Under the pieces are notes generated by a model, which saw only the letters and a program-made list of their open reading frames with translations, did no database searches and was not told the origin of the DNA. A stretch of DNA of 64,000 bases from Flagellimonas sp. CMM7 (lineage in GTDB: Bacteria; Bacteroidota; Bacteroidia; Flavobacteriales; Flavobacteriaceae), in contig NZ_CP090003.1 in NCBI RefSeq assembly GCF_021390195.1, positions 124,001-188,000 of the forward strand. Direction: 5' to 3'. Shown here piece by piece: positions 32,706-40,963 of this stretch. Both the position numbers and the translations under genes were made by a program. The number at the start of each line of letters is the position of its first letter. The first letter of the stretch is position 1.

Positions 32706-33057
32706 AAGGCCAACCCATTTCTTATATCCCTTTAAAATCGGGCACTTTCTCTGTTTTTGATTTTTTTGTTCCCGATTTGTTCCCTTTTTATATGATTTAA
32801 CTTGTGTTAATTTATATTCCAAGATACAAAAACTATGAACCAGAAACAACTTAAACCACCGGCAAACTCATTGAAAAACACCATTTACTCAATGCTCCTT
32901 TGAACTCTTCCACAATTGTTATAGCTTTTATAATTAACAAGAATTAAGGCACAATAATTGATATTAATTTTTAATATGGTCTGACCTTTAATTAAGCATA
33001 GCCCCAATTTAAGAATGCCTTGACCTGCTATGGTTACTAACGCTCAAAGGTCAGCTT
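32706..33057. other. Left-end region of the second element
   Basis: About 350 AT-rich bases without a gene. It presumably holds the promoter of the RteC-like gene. I see no strong hairpin. Confidence 0.35.
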
Positions 33058-33885
33058 ATGGAATTACAACTACTATCCCAAGAACTTTCGGAAGAATTGG
33101 CAAGAATCGAATCGATTACCAAAGATGTAGTCAAAAAAAGTGATTTGTCCATCGTTTTATGTCGAAATCTATTAATTAAGTTCAAAAGAAGTATTTCAAA
33201 AATCAAATTCCACTCCCCCACTGAAGAGATCCATTTTTTTAAGCAGATCAAACAGATACCTCTTAGCAACTTGGTGTACTTTTTTGAACTTAAGTCCTTT
33301 GAAATACACTATCCAAAAGGCAGTGATTCTTCCAAGAAAAAATATATCAACAGAAAGCTTAAGAAGTTGAATGTGTTTTTCTCCCATAATCTTGACTTTA
33401 TACAATACATCGACCAAGAGAAAACCTATTTGGATACCCATTACTTTACAAGAGCGTTTTTCGATGAATTCAACATTACTCATGCCCGTTATTATTTTAG
33501 GGATCCCGATTTTAGCACCTCCCATGATTTATTGCTAGCCAAATTGAGTGCCAATCGAAGATTAATAGTTTATATGGACCAAAGACTATCCAACATTGGA
33601 AGATTGAATGGCCATGTAATTACTCCCTCAAACCGTTTAAACTGGACTGGAAGTAAAACAGATATGACCGAATTGGTATATGCACTAAAAAGTTCCGGAG
33701 CAATTAACCAAGGTAGGGCCAGTATTCGTGAGATTACCAAAGCATTGGAGCAACTATTTCATTTTAGAAGTGGTGACCCATATCAAAACTACAGGGAGAT
33801 TCGAATCAGGAAAAAGAGCCGTACCAAATTCTTGGATAATTTAACCATCAGTTTACAATCTGATTTGGACAAAGCTGACGAATAA
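33058..33885 (+). CDS. RteC-domain regulator of the conjugative-type element
   Basis: A 275-residue protein resembling RteC of Bacteroides conjugative transposons. In CTnDOT, RteC activates excision genes. Visible family pieces are FFKQIKQIPLSNLVYFFELK, KYINRKLKKLNVFFSHNLDF, YIDQEKTYLDTHYFTRAFFD and the C-terminal LNWTGSKTDMTELVYALKSS followed by NQGRASIREITKALEQLF. The last part is the winged-helix-like region. It has no signal peptide. It lies at the left end of the second element, as expected for a regulator of excision or transfer. Confidence 0.75.
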   Translation: MELQLLSQELSEELARIESITKDVVKKSDLSIVLCRNLLIKFKRSISKIKFHSPTEEIHFFKQIKQIPLSNLVYFFELKSFEIHYPKGSDSSKKKYINRKLKKLNVFFSHNLDFIQYIDQEKTYLDTHYFTRAFFDEFNITHARYYFRDPDFSTSHDLLLAKLSANRRLIVYMDQRLSNIGRLNGHVITPSNRLNWTGSKTDMTELVYALKSSGAINQGRASIREITKALEQLFHFRSGDPYQNYREIRIRKKSRTKFLDNLTISLQSDLDKADE

Positions 33886-34045
33886 CAAATACTCCATAGC
33901 CACACCTTCAAGATGTTAAAATTTTACCCTACCTGGGGAGAACTGGTGATTTTTTTCCTTTAAATCCATTCAAGTTTGTACAAAGAATGTCAAACGATAT
34001 GGATTGGGTACAAATCAAAATCCAATCCTTAAAAAAAGAATAGTT

Positions 34046-34348
34046 ATGCCAGCGAATATCATTACCGCAGATGATTTAAAGGAGTTCAAAGAAAAACTTG
34101 TCTCCGAAATCAAGGAACTCTTGAATAATTACAATCGTATCACAATTGACAAATGGATCAAATCGAACATTGTGATGAAAAAATTGGGCATTAGCCCGGG
34201 CACTTTGCAGAACTTCCGAATCAATGAAACCATACCTTTTTCCAAACTGGGAGGTATCATTTATTACGATGAGGAAGAAATCGACGAGATTTTAAAAAAC
34301 AATAAGAACTTCTTTTTAAAAAATCGAAATGATAGTCGCTACATATAA
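34046..34348 (+). CDS. HTH-domain protein of excisionase type
   Basis: A 100-residue protein starting MPANIITADDLKEFKEKLVS. The frame is open from 34004, but the ATG at 34046 starts the conserved part. An N-terminal helix that may dimerise is followed by a MerR/excisionase-like winged helix (SNIVMKKLGISPGTLQNFRI, PFSKLGGIIYYDEEEIDEIL). Such 'DNA-binding helix-turn-helix' proteins follow RteC in many Bacteroidota elements and are often called Xis-like. It overlaps the start of the EEP-fold gene by 20 bases. Confidence 0.65.
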   Translation: MPANIITADDLKEFKEKLVSEIKELLNNYNRITIDKWIKSNIVMKKLGISPGTLQNFRINETIPFSKLGGIIYYDEEEIDEILKNNKNFFLKNRNDSRYI

Positions 34349-35444
34349 CATCCAGAACATTTTTTACCGCGACAGGGTCTTGATAAAAAAGTACCGAGAA
34401 GAAAATCGTGAATTATGGATTAAGGAGTTTGAAACACTAATGCTTAAGAGAATGCGTACCAACGAAGAATTCAATCGAATGCGCGCTTTATCGCAGCTCC
34501 TGGGTTTTGAGGATTCTCAGCACAGTCCGTACTTCACGATGATACACAAAATGGGGCAATTGTTTTTAAAGAAGGAGGTAGCGGTAAACACCCACAGGGC
34601 AACACATTTAACGGATTGGAACGGTTGGGTAAAACTAAACTCTAATCCCATAAATGATATCGCTATTGAGAATAAGGGTAAAATTATCAAAGAAGCATCA
34701 GCGGATATACTCATTTTATTGGAAGTTGAGGACAGGACTTCGTTGTTGGAATTTAATAAGTATTTCTTATCTCATGCCTATACTCATATGTTGTATTTGG
34801 AAACCAATGATATTTACGGCAGGGGAATTGGTGTGTTGACCAAAGAGGGTTATGAGGTAAAATCGATGAAATCCCACGTCAACGATTTTGATGATGACGG
34901 TAATCCCATTTTTGATATGGATTTGCAGGAATATAAAATCAGCACACCCAATGGGACACTTGTAACCGTATTATCCACCTGTTTTTTAGAGGACACCCAA
35001 AACCCTGCACAATCCAATACTAAGATTGAAATTCAATCCAAAAGGATTGCAGAAGTATATCAAACATTAAATGTTTCGAATAGTTTGATTGCCGTTGTGG
35101 GCACTTTAAATGTACCGTCATATAGTAAACTGCTTTCGTCCATAATTGGGGAAACCGATTTACGAGATGTTTCAAAGCATCACACGTTCGAGGTGGATTT
35201 AGACAAGGGAAAGGACTCCAGATATTTCCGTTTGGGAGCCTATAAAATGGGCGTGAACATAAAGCAACGTGATTATTTGATGCTCTCAACCAGATTATTC
35301 AAAGCCGTAAAAAATAGCGGATTGATTCGAAAAGGGATTTGGTTTAAAAAACGACCACAATGGGAAATGCTCAAAAGCATTAAGAATGAAACGCATATGG
35401 CAAGTGAACACCCTTTGGTATGGTCGCAACTAAAAATTGGATAA
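34329..35444 (+). CDS. Endonuclease/exonuclease/phosphatase-fold protein with altered active site
   Basis: A 371-residue protein. The EEP fold is shown by IVATYNIQNIF at the N-terminus, ADILILLEVED with the metal-binding Glu (about 117-127), GRGIGVL, IAVVGTLNVPSYS at the place of the usual GDFN motif, VNIKQRDYLML and SEHPLVW at the place of SDH. Thus the catalytic Asp of GDxN is Thr and the SDH Asp is Glu. It may be a weak nuclease, a different phosphoesterase, or a binding protein. About 60 residues near 35-95 are an insertion. It sits in a coupled set with the HTH and ORF6N genes. Confidence 0.7.
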   Translation: MIVATYNIQNIFYRDRVLIKKYREENRELWIKEFETLMLKRMRTNEEFNRMRALSQLLGFEDSQHSPYFTMIHKMGQLFLKKEVAVNTHRATHLTDWNGWVKLNSNPINDIAIENKGKIIKEASADILILLEVEDRTSLLEFNKYFLSHAYTHMLYLETNDIYGRGIGVLTKEGYEVKSMKSHVNDFDDDGNPIFDMDLQEYKISTPNGTLVTVLSTCFLEDTQNPAQSNTKIEIQSKRIAEVYQTLNVSNSLIAVVGTLNVPSYSKLLSSIIGETDLRDVSKHHTFEVDLDKGKDSRYFRLGAYKMGVNIKQRDYLMLSTRLFKAVKNSGLIRKGIWFKKRPQWEMLKSIKNETHMASEHPLVWSQLKIG

Positions 35445-35445
35445 G

Positions 35446-35961
35446 ATGGAACTACAGGCGATACAAAATAGAATTTATGAGGTGCGGGGGCAAAAAGTAC
35501 TTTTAGATTTTGACCTTGCAGCAATGTATGGAACGGAAACCAAAAGGTTAAAAGAAGCTGTGAGAAGAAATATAGAGCGTTTCCCATCCGACTTTATGTT
35601 TGAATTGACCAATGAAGAACATAAATCTTTAAGGACGCAATCTGCGACCTTAGAAAAAAACGGGCGTGGCAAGTTTAGCAAATACAATCCTTTTGCTTTT
35701 ACCGAACAAGGTATTGCAATGTTGGCAAGCGTATTGCGCAGCTCCAAGGCCATTGAGGTCAACATACAGATTGTACGTGCTTTTGTTTTCCTTAGAAAGT
35801 ATGCCTTATCCCATTCGGAATTGACCCTTAAACTCCAAGAATTGGAAGCCAAGTATAATAAACAATTTAAGGACGTTTTTGAGGCGATTAATTTTCTACT
35901 TCAAAAGGATAAAATTGAAACGGACCAAAAAAAACGGAATAGGGTAGGATTTAAAAAGTAA
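35446..35961 (+). CDS. ORF6N-domain DNA-binding protein
   Basis: About 171 residues from the ATG at 35446; a TTG at 35437 is less likely. The N-terminal ~85 residues are an ORF6N domain: IQNRIYEVRGQKVLLDFDLA, AMYGTETKRLKEAVRRNIER, FPSDFMFELTNEE, then FTEQGIAMLASVLRSSKAIE. The C-terminus is a coiled coil. ORF6N/KilA-N proteins occur in phages and mobile elements of Bacteroidota and are presumed DNA-binding regulators or antirepressors. It starts 1 base after the EEP-fold stop. Confidence 0.82.
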   Translation: MELQAIQNRIYEVRGQKVLLDFDLAAMYGTETKRLKEAVRRNIERFPSDFMFELTNEEHKSLRTQSATLEKNGRGKFSKYNPFAFTEQGIAMLASVLRSSKAIEVNIQIVRAFVFLRKYALSHSELTLKLQELEAKYNKQFKDVFEAINFLLQKDKIETDQKKRNRVGFKK

Positions 35962-35986
35962 AATATAAATACCGTATGAATCTCAG

Positions 35987-37123
35987 TTATTCTACAATAT
36001 CTTTTACTACCCTTTCATCATTATATGGATGAAAATCTTTCAAACTTCCAGTTGACTCAATTTCAATCCTATAATAATGTCCATCAAAATAAACACTCCT
36101 TTTTCCCATTCGTCTAAATGATGCTTCAGGGGTATCTTTAAAATGCGCTTGAATCTCTTTGTTTATGCTTTCTATGACCAACTTAATAACTCGAATTATA
36201 TCTTCAAATTTATATTGAAATACAGATTTGATGGCAAACCTTTCTCCAACTTGAGTTTCTGCAACGTGTCGAGCATATATATGTACAAATCTTTCAAATT
36301 CTAAAAAGACGATTTTTTCTCCAAATGCAATAACTCTTTCATCATATTCTTTGCAAATCTTTTTAAGTGATTCTATCTCCTCACCATAATTCTCCGCAAC
36401 CGTATTTATTCTTTCTGTGGAACGATTGATTTCAACATCTATAATCTGATTTTTGTATTGAATTTCATCAATCACAAGTTTGACAAATTCCTTAATTTCT
36501 TCTTCGTTGATTGTCAACTCTTGATACTTTAATCTAAGTTCTTCTAGCCTTACTTGTTGTTTTAGTTCATCATTGGCAAACTCTAGATAGTTCTTATAAT
36601 CTTGCTCTTCCAGAGAGTGATTATAATGAATTCTGAATGCCCAATATTGTATTGTTTCTCTTGGAGAAAAAGCTTGTCCTTTAGAATGCCTTGAATGTAG
36701 AAAACCAAACCTAAATTGGTTCAACCCCTTCCAGCCATCGAAACTTGGTGCTTTTATATTTACGGTGTTCTGGATTTCTTTAGTCCCAGATTCTAGGAAC
36801 CTGTTATATTTTGGAGTGTTGAGAGTAGAAATTGTTTCAATACTGCTAGCCTGTATTCCATCTTTATCTAAGTTAGTTTTTTGGTCGTTGGTTAGTTCTG
36901 CTATTCTTGATGGTTTAAATTTTATTTTTCTATCGGTTCTGGGGATATCTTTGTTTTGTAATAACTTTTCTAATTCAACCCTTTCCTCCAAGGTAAAAAG
37001 AAAAGTTCCCATTAAACGAAACCCAAATTTTTGATACTCCTCACTGTTATAGGCGAACTCGATTGACACAAACTTGTCAAACTGCCCATACATTGAGAAT
37101 ATTTCTTCGTGCGAAAAATTCAT
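35987..37123 (-). CDS. Unknown 378-residue protein divergent from DUF262 gene
   Basis: No signal peptide or membrane segment. An N-terminal alpha/beta part (MYGQFDKFVSIEFAYNSEEY, FGFRLMGTFLFTLEERVELE) is followed by a long central coiled-coil region (about 195-270, KQQVRLEELRLKYQELTINE, STERINTVAENYGEEIESLK). The C-terminal part has RFVHIYARHVAETQVGERFA and RRMGKRSVYFDGHYYRIEIE, with conserved-looking His and Arg residues. I recognise no family. It faces the DUF262/DUF1524 gene across a 139-base divergent promoter region, and both look like defence or cargo genes of the element. Confidence 0.55.
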   Translation of the reverse strand: MNFSHEEIFSMYGQFDKFVSIEFAYNSEEYQKFGFRLMGTFLFTLEERVELEKLLQNKDIPRTDRKIKFKPSRIAELTNDQKTNLDKDGIQASSIETISTLNTPKYNRFLESGTKEIQNTVNIKAPSFDGWKGLNQFRFGFLHSRHSKGQAFSPRETIQYWAFRIHYNHSLEEQDYKNYLEFANDELKQQVRLEELRLKYQELTINEEEIKEFVKLVIDEIQYKNQIIDVEINRSTERINTVAENYGEEIESLKKICKEYDERVIAFGEKIVFLEFERFVHIYARHVAETQVGERFAIKSVFQYKFEDIIRVIKLVIESINKEIQAHFKDTPEASFRRMGKRSVYFDGHYYRIEIESTGSLKDFHPYNDERVVKDIVE

Positions 37124-37262
37124 ATTTTAAAAAGATTATCTTATTTCTAAATGGTTTGCTTACTCTTTAATATAGAGTATTTTATAAATAAATACGTTTT
37201 TCCTTATAATTATTTTCCTATTAAATTGTATGTTGTCTGCATCAAATCAATCGAACCTTTAA

Positions 37263-38918
37263 ATGAAATTAGAAGCAGAAATAAAAAACATAAAGAAGAT
37301 TTTAGTAGATGATGAAAACTTCTTTCAAATACCAGATTATCAAAGACCTTATTCGTGGGACAAGGAGAACATTTCAGACTTAATAGACGATATAATAACA
37401 GCCTTTTTACGAAATGATGGTGAGCATTATTTTTGTGGTTCCCTCGTTTTGGTAAATAATCAAACAGACCAGCGTTATGACATTATTGATGGACAGCAGC
37501 GTATAACAACCTTTACTATTATTGCTTGTGTTTTTCGAGAACTATACGGGAACGTTATAGGAAAAAAGCCGCATAAGTATATTGCCAATTCAATTCAAGA
37601 TGAATACGAGGAAAGTAAAAGAAAATTAAAATTTCTCACGAACGAAAAGTATCAAATTGATTTTGAAGAAACTGTTCTGAAAAAGATAGATTTCATTGAT
37701 ACAAAAAACATTGAGAAATCTTTTCCCGACAATAGATATTTGCAAAATGCACACTTCGTAAAAGAATTTTTAGAAGAACGAATTGAGTCAAATAAAGTCA
37801 ATATTGAAGATTTTATAATCTGGTTTTATGAAAACATTGTATTGACCACAATAATTTGCCCTTCACAAGATAGTGCTATTCAAATATTTAATGTGCTCAA
37901 TGACAGGGGAATGCCTTTAAGTTCCATAGATATTTTAAAATCTACATTGATGTCTAAATTACCCTCCAAAGAAGATAGAAAGGCATTCAAGGTCAAATGG
38001 GAATCAATAAATTCCAATCTAAGCTTTTCTAATTTGGAGATTGACAGTATGTTAAATACCTATTTATATTATAAAATAACCTCCAATCCTAAAAATCGGT
38101 TGGATAAAGAGCTGATTGAAGTCTTTGCTAAAGAGGGTAAATCCTCACTTCAGATTATTAAGGAAGTAAGTGATTTTTCGGATTCTTTTATTGAAATGTC
38201 CAATCAAGAGGATAAATACGTTTATTGCCTAAGATATTTAAGACATAAAATTTATTGGAATAGTATTTTAACTACGGCACTCTTTGAAAAGTATTCTGAA
38301 ATACAGAAACTACGAGAATTAATGGTAGCCTACTACTATCAAAATTGGATTGCTGGCGCTACGGTAGCTAGAATAAAGCAGACCTCTTTTAATGTTTTGA
38401 AATTGGTGAAAAACAATGCAGGTATTGAACAAATTGAAAATGAGTTTAAATCTAACCTTGATAAGTATTCCACTACAAAAACATTTAAAGAGTCAATTGA
38501 GAGTAATACGGTTTATGGAAGAAAATGGGATAGAGCAGTATTGCTTTTAATTGAATATTTTTCCACGGATGAAGATAAAAACTCATTTATTCCTTTAGGG
38601 CCAAAATTACATTTGGAACATATTCTGCCAAAAACATTGACACCTTCTTGGAAAGAAACTTTTACTTCCGATGAAATACAACGGTGGACAGATTCCATAG
38701 GAAATTTGACACTGCTTTCTCTTCGTAAAAATGTCCAGGCCAAAAACAATAATTTTGAAGAAAAGAAAAATGCTTATCGGGATAAGGACAATGTTAGTAC
38801 TTCATACGTCATAACCCAACAAGTTCTAGAAGAAAGTCAATGGAATGTAGCATCTCTACAAAGAAGAAAAGAAAGACTGTTGAATAAAGTGTACAATAAG
38901 ACCTTTATCTTTAGCTAG
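37263..38918 (+). CDS. DUF262/DUF1524 (GmrSD-like) nuclease
   Basis: A 551-residue single-chain protein. The N-terminal DUF262 (GmrS-like, ParB/Srx fold) has FFQIPDYQRPYSWDKENISD and the nucleotide-binding YDIIDGQQRITTF (about 70-82), then QIFNVLNDRGMPLSSIDILK. The C-terminal DUF1524 (GmrD-like HNH nuclease) has LHLEHILPKTLTPSWKE, SIGNLTLLSLRKNVQAKNNN and an F-x-x-K-K-x-x-Y element. In known cases, such fusions are NTP-dependent endonucleases attacking modified phage DNA (type IV restriction). All key motifs are present. It is transcribed alone, divergent from an unknown gene. Confidence 0.85.
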   Translation: MKLEAEIKNIKKILVDDENFFQIPDYQRPYSWDKENISDLIDDIITAFLRNDGEHYFCGSLVLVNNQTDQRYDIIDGQQRITTFTIIACVFRELYGNVIGKKPHKYIANSIQDEYEESKRKLKFLTNEKYQIDFEETVLKKIDFIDTKNIEKSFPDNRYLQNAHFVKEFLEERIESNKVNIEDFIIWFYENIVLTTIICPSQDSAIQIFNVLNDRGMPLSSIDILKSTLMSKLPSKEDRKAFKVKWESINSNLSFSNLEIDSMLNTYLYYKITSNPKNRLDKELIEVFAKEGKSSLQIIKEVSDFSDSFIEMSNQEDKYVYCLRYLRHKIYWNSILTTALFEKYSEIQKLRELMVAYYYQNWIAGATVARIKQTSFNVLKLVKNNAGIEQIENEFKSNLDKYSTTKTFKESIESNTVYGRKWDRAVLLLIEYFSTDEDKNSFIPLGPKLHLEHILPKTLTPSWKETFTSDEIQRWTDSIGNLTLLSLRKNVQAKNNNFEEKKNAYRDKDNVSTSYVITQQVLEESQWNVASLQRRKERLLNKVYNKTFIFS

Positions 38919-38944
38919 TTAGAATAGTTCTGATTATGTAAGAG

Positions 38945-39385
38945 CTAACTAACCACCTCATAAACAAACTTACTCTTGGCATCTCCTATCCTTTGTGTCA
39001 ATTCCAATTTAATGGGTATGATAATACTAGGTATACGTTCCAACTTCTGTAGGTATTCGCCCAACTCTTTTTTGTTTTCGAACATTACACCGTGCTCATT
39101 TTTTTGGTATTCGTGCAACCAAGCGTTAGAGCCATTGCTCACTTGGGCAGAAGAAACCAAAGGAATATTAAAGTAAACATCACAGCTAATATCTATATGA
39201 GTATGGTCAGATAAGCTAAAATCCTTGCCTATTGCTCGATTGAGTGTCATACAATGCTCTAATAGACTTTCTAAGAACTTACCGTTTTCATCTGCCTTAA
39301 TGGGTTTTAGGACAGTCTTTAATTGCTTGAAGTTGTCCAACTGTCTTAATGGGCTTGGCTTTGATTCAATTTTAAATTTCATCAT
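38945..39385 (-). CDS. Hypothetical protein downstream of amidase
   Basis: A 146-residue protein (KFKIESKPSPLRQLDNFKQL, HTHIDISCDVYFNIPLVSSA, IPIKLELTQRIGDAKSKFVY) without signal peptide or recognised domain. It is last of a leftward set with the cell-wall amidase and a 33-residue frame, beside the transfer genes, so a role in transfer is possible but unsupported by motifs. Confidence 0.5.
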   Translation of the reverse strand: MMKFKIESKPSPLRQLDNFKQLKTVLKPIKADENGKFLESLLEHCMTLNRAIGKDFSLSDHTHIDISCDVYFNIPLVSSAQVSNGSNAWLHEYQKNEHGVMFENKKELGEYLQKLERIPSIIIPIKLELTQRIGDAKSKFVYEVVS

Positions 39386-39419
39386 CTTTTATTTTACGTT
39401 AATAATTTCGAATAAGGTT

Positions 39420-39521
39420 CTATGAAAACCGCTGCTTTATAAATATCCATAATTCCTTTCCTACGGTTACTGTAATTTCTTTGAGCACTCCATATAGGCT
39501 AACAAATACATCCTTCATCAT
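39420..39521 (-). CDS. Possible 33-residue peptide between amidase and hypothetical gene
   Basis: MMKDVFVSLYGVLKEITVTV followed by GKELWIFIKQRFS. The ATG comes one base after the amidase stop (TAAGATGATG), and the stop is 34 bases before the next gene, so it fills the operon gap neatly. It is amphipathic and slightly hydrophobic. Too short to be certain. Confidence 0.35.
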   Translation of the reverse strand: MMKDVFVSLYGVLKEITVTVGKELWIFIKQRFS

Positions 39522-39522
39522 C

Positions 39523-40152
39523 TTAAATTTTAATGGCCATCAGCAAGGCCAATGCCAATGCGTTGATATTCTTTTCCAATTCTAAATAGGAGGCTTCATC
39601 CGTATTGGACAAAAAACCAAGCTCCACCAAAATAGCAGGACTTATTGCTATAGATTCACGTAATACCTGAAAATTGGCTCTTTTGATTCCCCTGCTTCTA
39701 TAGCCCAATCGCTCTGTAAGTACCTCAATCATAGAAAGGGCAACAACTTTTGATTCCATTTGGTTTTCATTTTTCAAACTCGTTTTATTGTGCAGATACA
39801 CTTCAATACCTGTGGCTTTTTCATTCTTGGCGTGGTTGCAATGCAACGAAATAAAAAGGTCAGGTCGTAAGACGTGAACCAATTGGGTTCGATGACTTAA
39901 TGAAATTAGGGTATCCTTATACCTGGTGAGATATAGCTCGTAAGGATTATCAAGTAGTGTTCTGTTATACATCAACATTGCTTTTGCAATCGCCAAGGTG
40001 ATATCCTTTTCTCTGCTATGATTGGCTCCTAAGGCACCAGAGTCTATTCCCCCGTGTCCAGCATCAATCATAATTACCTTTTTCTCCTGTGAAAACAGCA
40101 TGTTGACAGGAACTAAAAAGAGAACAATAAGTAGTATTTTGAACTGTTTCAT
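39523..40152 (-). CDS. N-acetylmuramoyl-L-alanine amidase (Amidase_3)
   Basis: About 209 residues from ATG at 40152 (signal peptide MKQFKILLIVLFLVPVNMLF, SQ). The frame is open to 40224, but the upstream part is not signal-like. It hydrolyses the amide bond between muramic acid and the stem peptide. Zinc ligands and catalytic Glu are visible: MIDAGHGGIDSGALG (His), SREKDITLAIA (Glu), LFISLHCNH (His) and ILVELGFLSNTDEA (Glu). A host-type AmiC protein would be larger and carry accessory domains. Position next to the transfer genes suggests local wall opening for the mating pore. Confidence 0.85.
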   Translation of the reverse strand: MKQFKILLIVLFLVPVNMLFSQEKKVIMIDAGHGGIDSGALGANHSREKDITLAIAKAMLMYNRTLLDNPYELYLTRYKDTLISLSHRTQLVHVLRPDLFISLHCNHAKNEKATGIEVYLHNKTSLKNENQMESKVVALSMIEVLTERLGYRSRGIKRANFQVLRESIAISPAILVELGFLSNTDEASYLELEKNINALALALLMAIKI

Positions 40153-40239
40153 CGTAGCTGTGTTTTTTCGATTTCTCATTACACAATTTTTAAAGATTTC
40201 GGCCAATACCTCATTTTCCTTCAAAATTTAACGCCCGTA

Positions 40240-40274
40240 CCCGTTAATATTTTTCGTTTTTCTCCCTTAACGGG
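40240..40274. promoter_or_regulatory. Inverted repeat upstream of the transfer genes
   Basis: CCCGTTAA (40240-40247) and TTAACGGG (40267-40274) form an 8-bp dyad with a 19-base AT-rich spacer, in the divergent region between the amidase and the traE-like gene. It could be an operator or a hairpin in the transcript. Confidence 0.4.
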
Positions 40275-40355
40275 CATTCACTTATAGATTTCGCAAAAAG
40301 TAAGTTCTAACAAGGTCGCTCTAAACCATTTAGGAGGCCATAAAACGTAAGCGTT

Positions 40356-40643
40356 ATGAAAAAAGCGATGTATCTAACGTGGGCAATGCTCCCGATGAGC
40401 CTACCCACATTTGCACAAATTGGGGGTATTGAAGATTCCGTAAATGATGTTTCCGATACCATTAGGGCAATTTTCCCTTTGCTGCTCGGTGTCATTTTCC
40501 TTATCGGGTTCCTATTTAATGCGGGACATTTTTTTGGGGAGAATGCAGACCTTAAAAAAGGGATTACCCGTGTACTTGTCTTTGTACTTATTGCAGGTGC
40601 CGTGGTGGGCATCTTTACCTATCTCATTGGAATCGTAGTGTAA
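40356..40643 (+). CDS. traE: TraE-like pilin/pore subunit (DUF4134)
   Basis: A 95-residue protein with a cleavable signal (MKKAMYLTWAMLPMSLPTFA, Q) and two transmembrane helices (IRAIFPLLLGVIFLIGFLF and VLVFVLIAGAVVGIFTYLIG). The size and layout are those of the VirB2-like DUF4134/TraE proteins of Bacteroidota conjugative elements. First gene of the mating-pore block and adjacent to traF. Confidence 0.75.
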   Translation: MKKAMYLTWAMLPMSLPTFAQIGGIEDSVNDVSDTIRAIFPLLLGVIFLIGFLFNAGHFFGENADLKKGITRVLVFVLIAGAVVGIFTYLIGIVV

Positions 40644-40678
40644 GCCTCATAGAGGCCTTTGTTATAAAACCTTATCCA

Positions 40679-40963
40679 GTGAAAAAGTACGAGGTATATA
40701 AGAACATTCGCAAAGGGGCTATGATATGGGGGCTTCCCATATCACTCTTTGCTATGATGATGCTCTCCATATTGGCATCGCTACTTGTCATCATTTTTTC
40801 ATTCAGTTTGGTGGTAATCATTGTGGCTATGCTTTGGAACACCACCTTATATGTGGTGTTGACCAAAACTGCCCTTAAAGGAATTTCAGTGAATTTCAAT
40901 ACGGTGTTCCCAAAAATCATTAGCAACAAAAAAGAAAACCTGACACACTATGTCGATTATTAA
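40679..40963 (+). CDS. traF: TraF-like protein (DUF4133, VirB3-like)
   Basis: A 94-residue protein starting at a GTG (VKKYEVYKNIRKGAMIWGLP). The opening YEVYKNIRKGAMIWGL matches the family's 'YxVYKGLxxPxxFxGL' pattern. Two adjacent transmembrane helices (about 20-60) are followed by a charged tail. VirB3-like proteins bind the VirB4 ATPase, encoded next with a 14-base overlap. Confidence 0.75.
   Translation: MKKYEVYKNIRKGAMIWGLPISLFAMMMLSILASLLVIIFSFSLVVIIVAMLWNTTLYVVLTKTALKGISVNFNTVFPKIISNKKENLTHYVDY

Noticed and set aside
32550..32849. Minus-strand 99-codon frame across the att/terminator region
   Set aside because: It runs through the perfect terminator hairpin and the tRNA fragment and has no protein-like features.
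4015..40318. Identical 13-mer TCTAACAAGGTCG near 4015 and 40306
   Set aside because: In 64 kb of AT-rich DNA dozens of 13-base matches are expected by chance; the contexts (coding versus leader) are unrelated.
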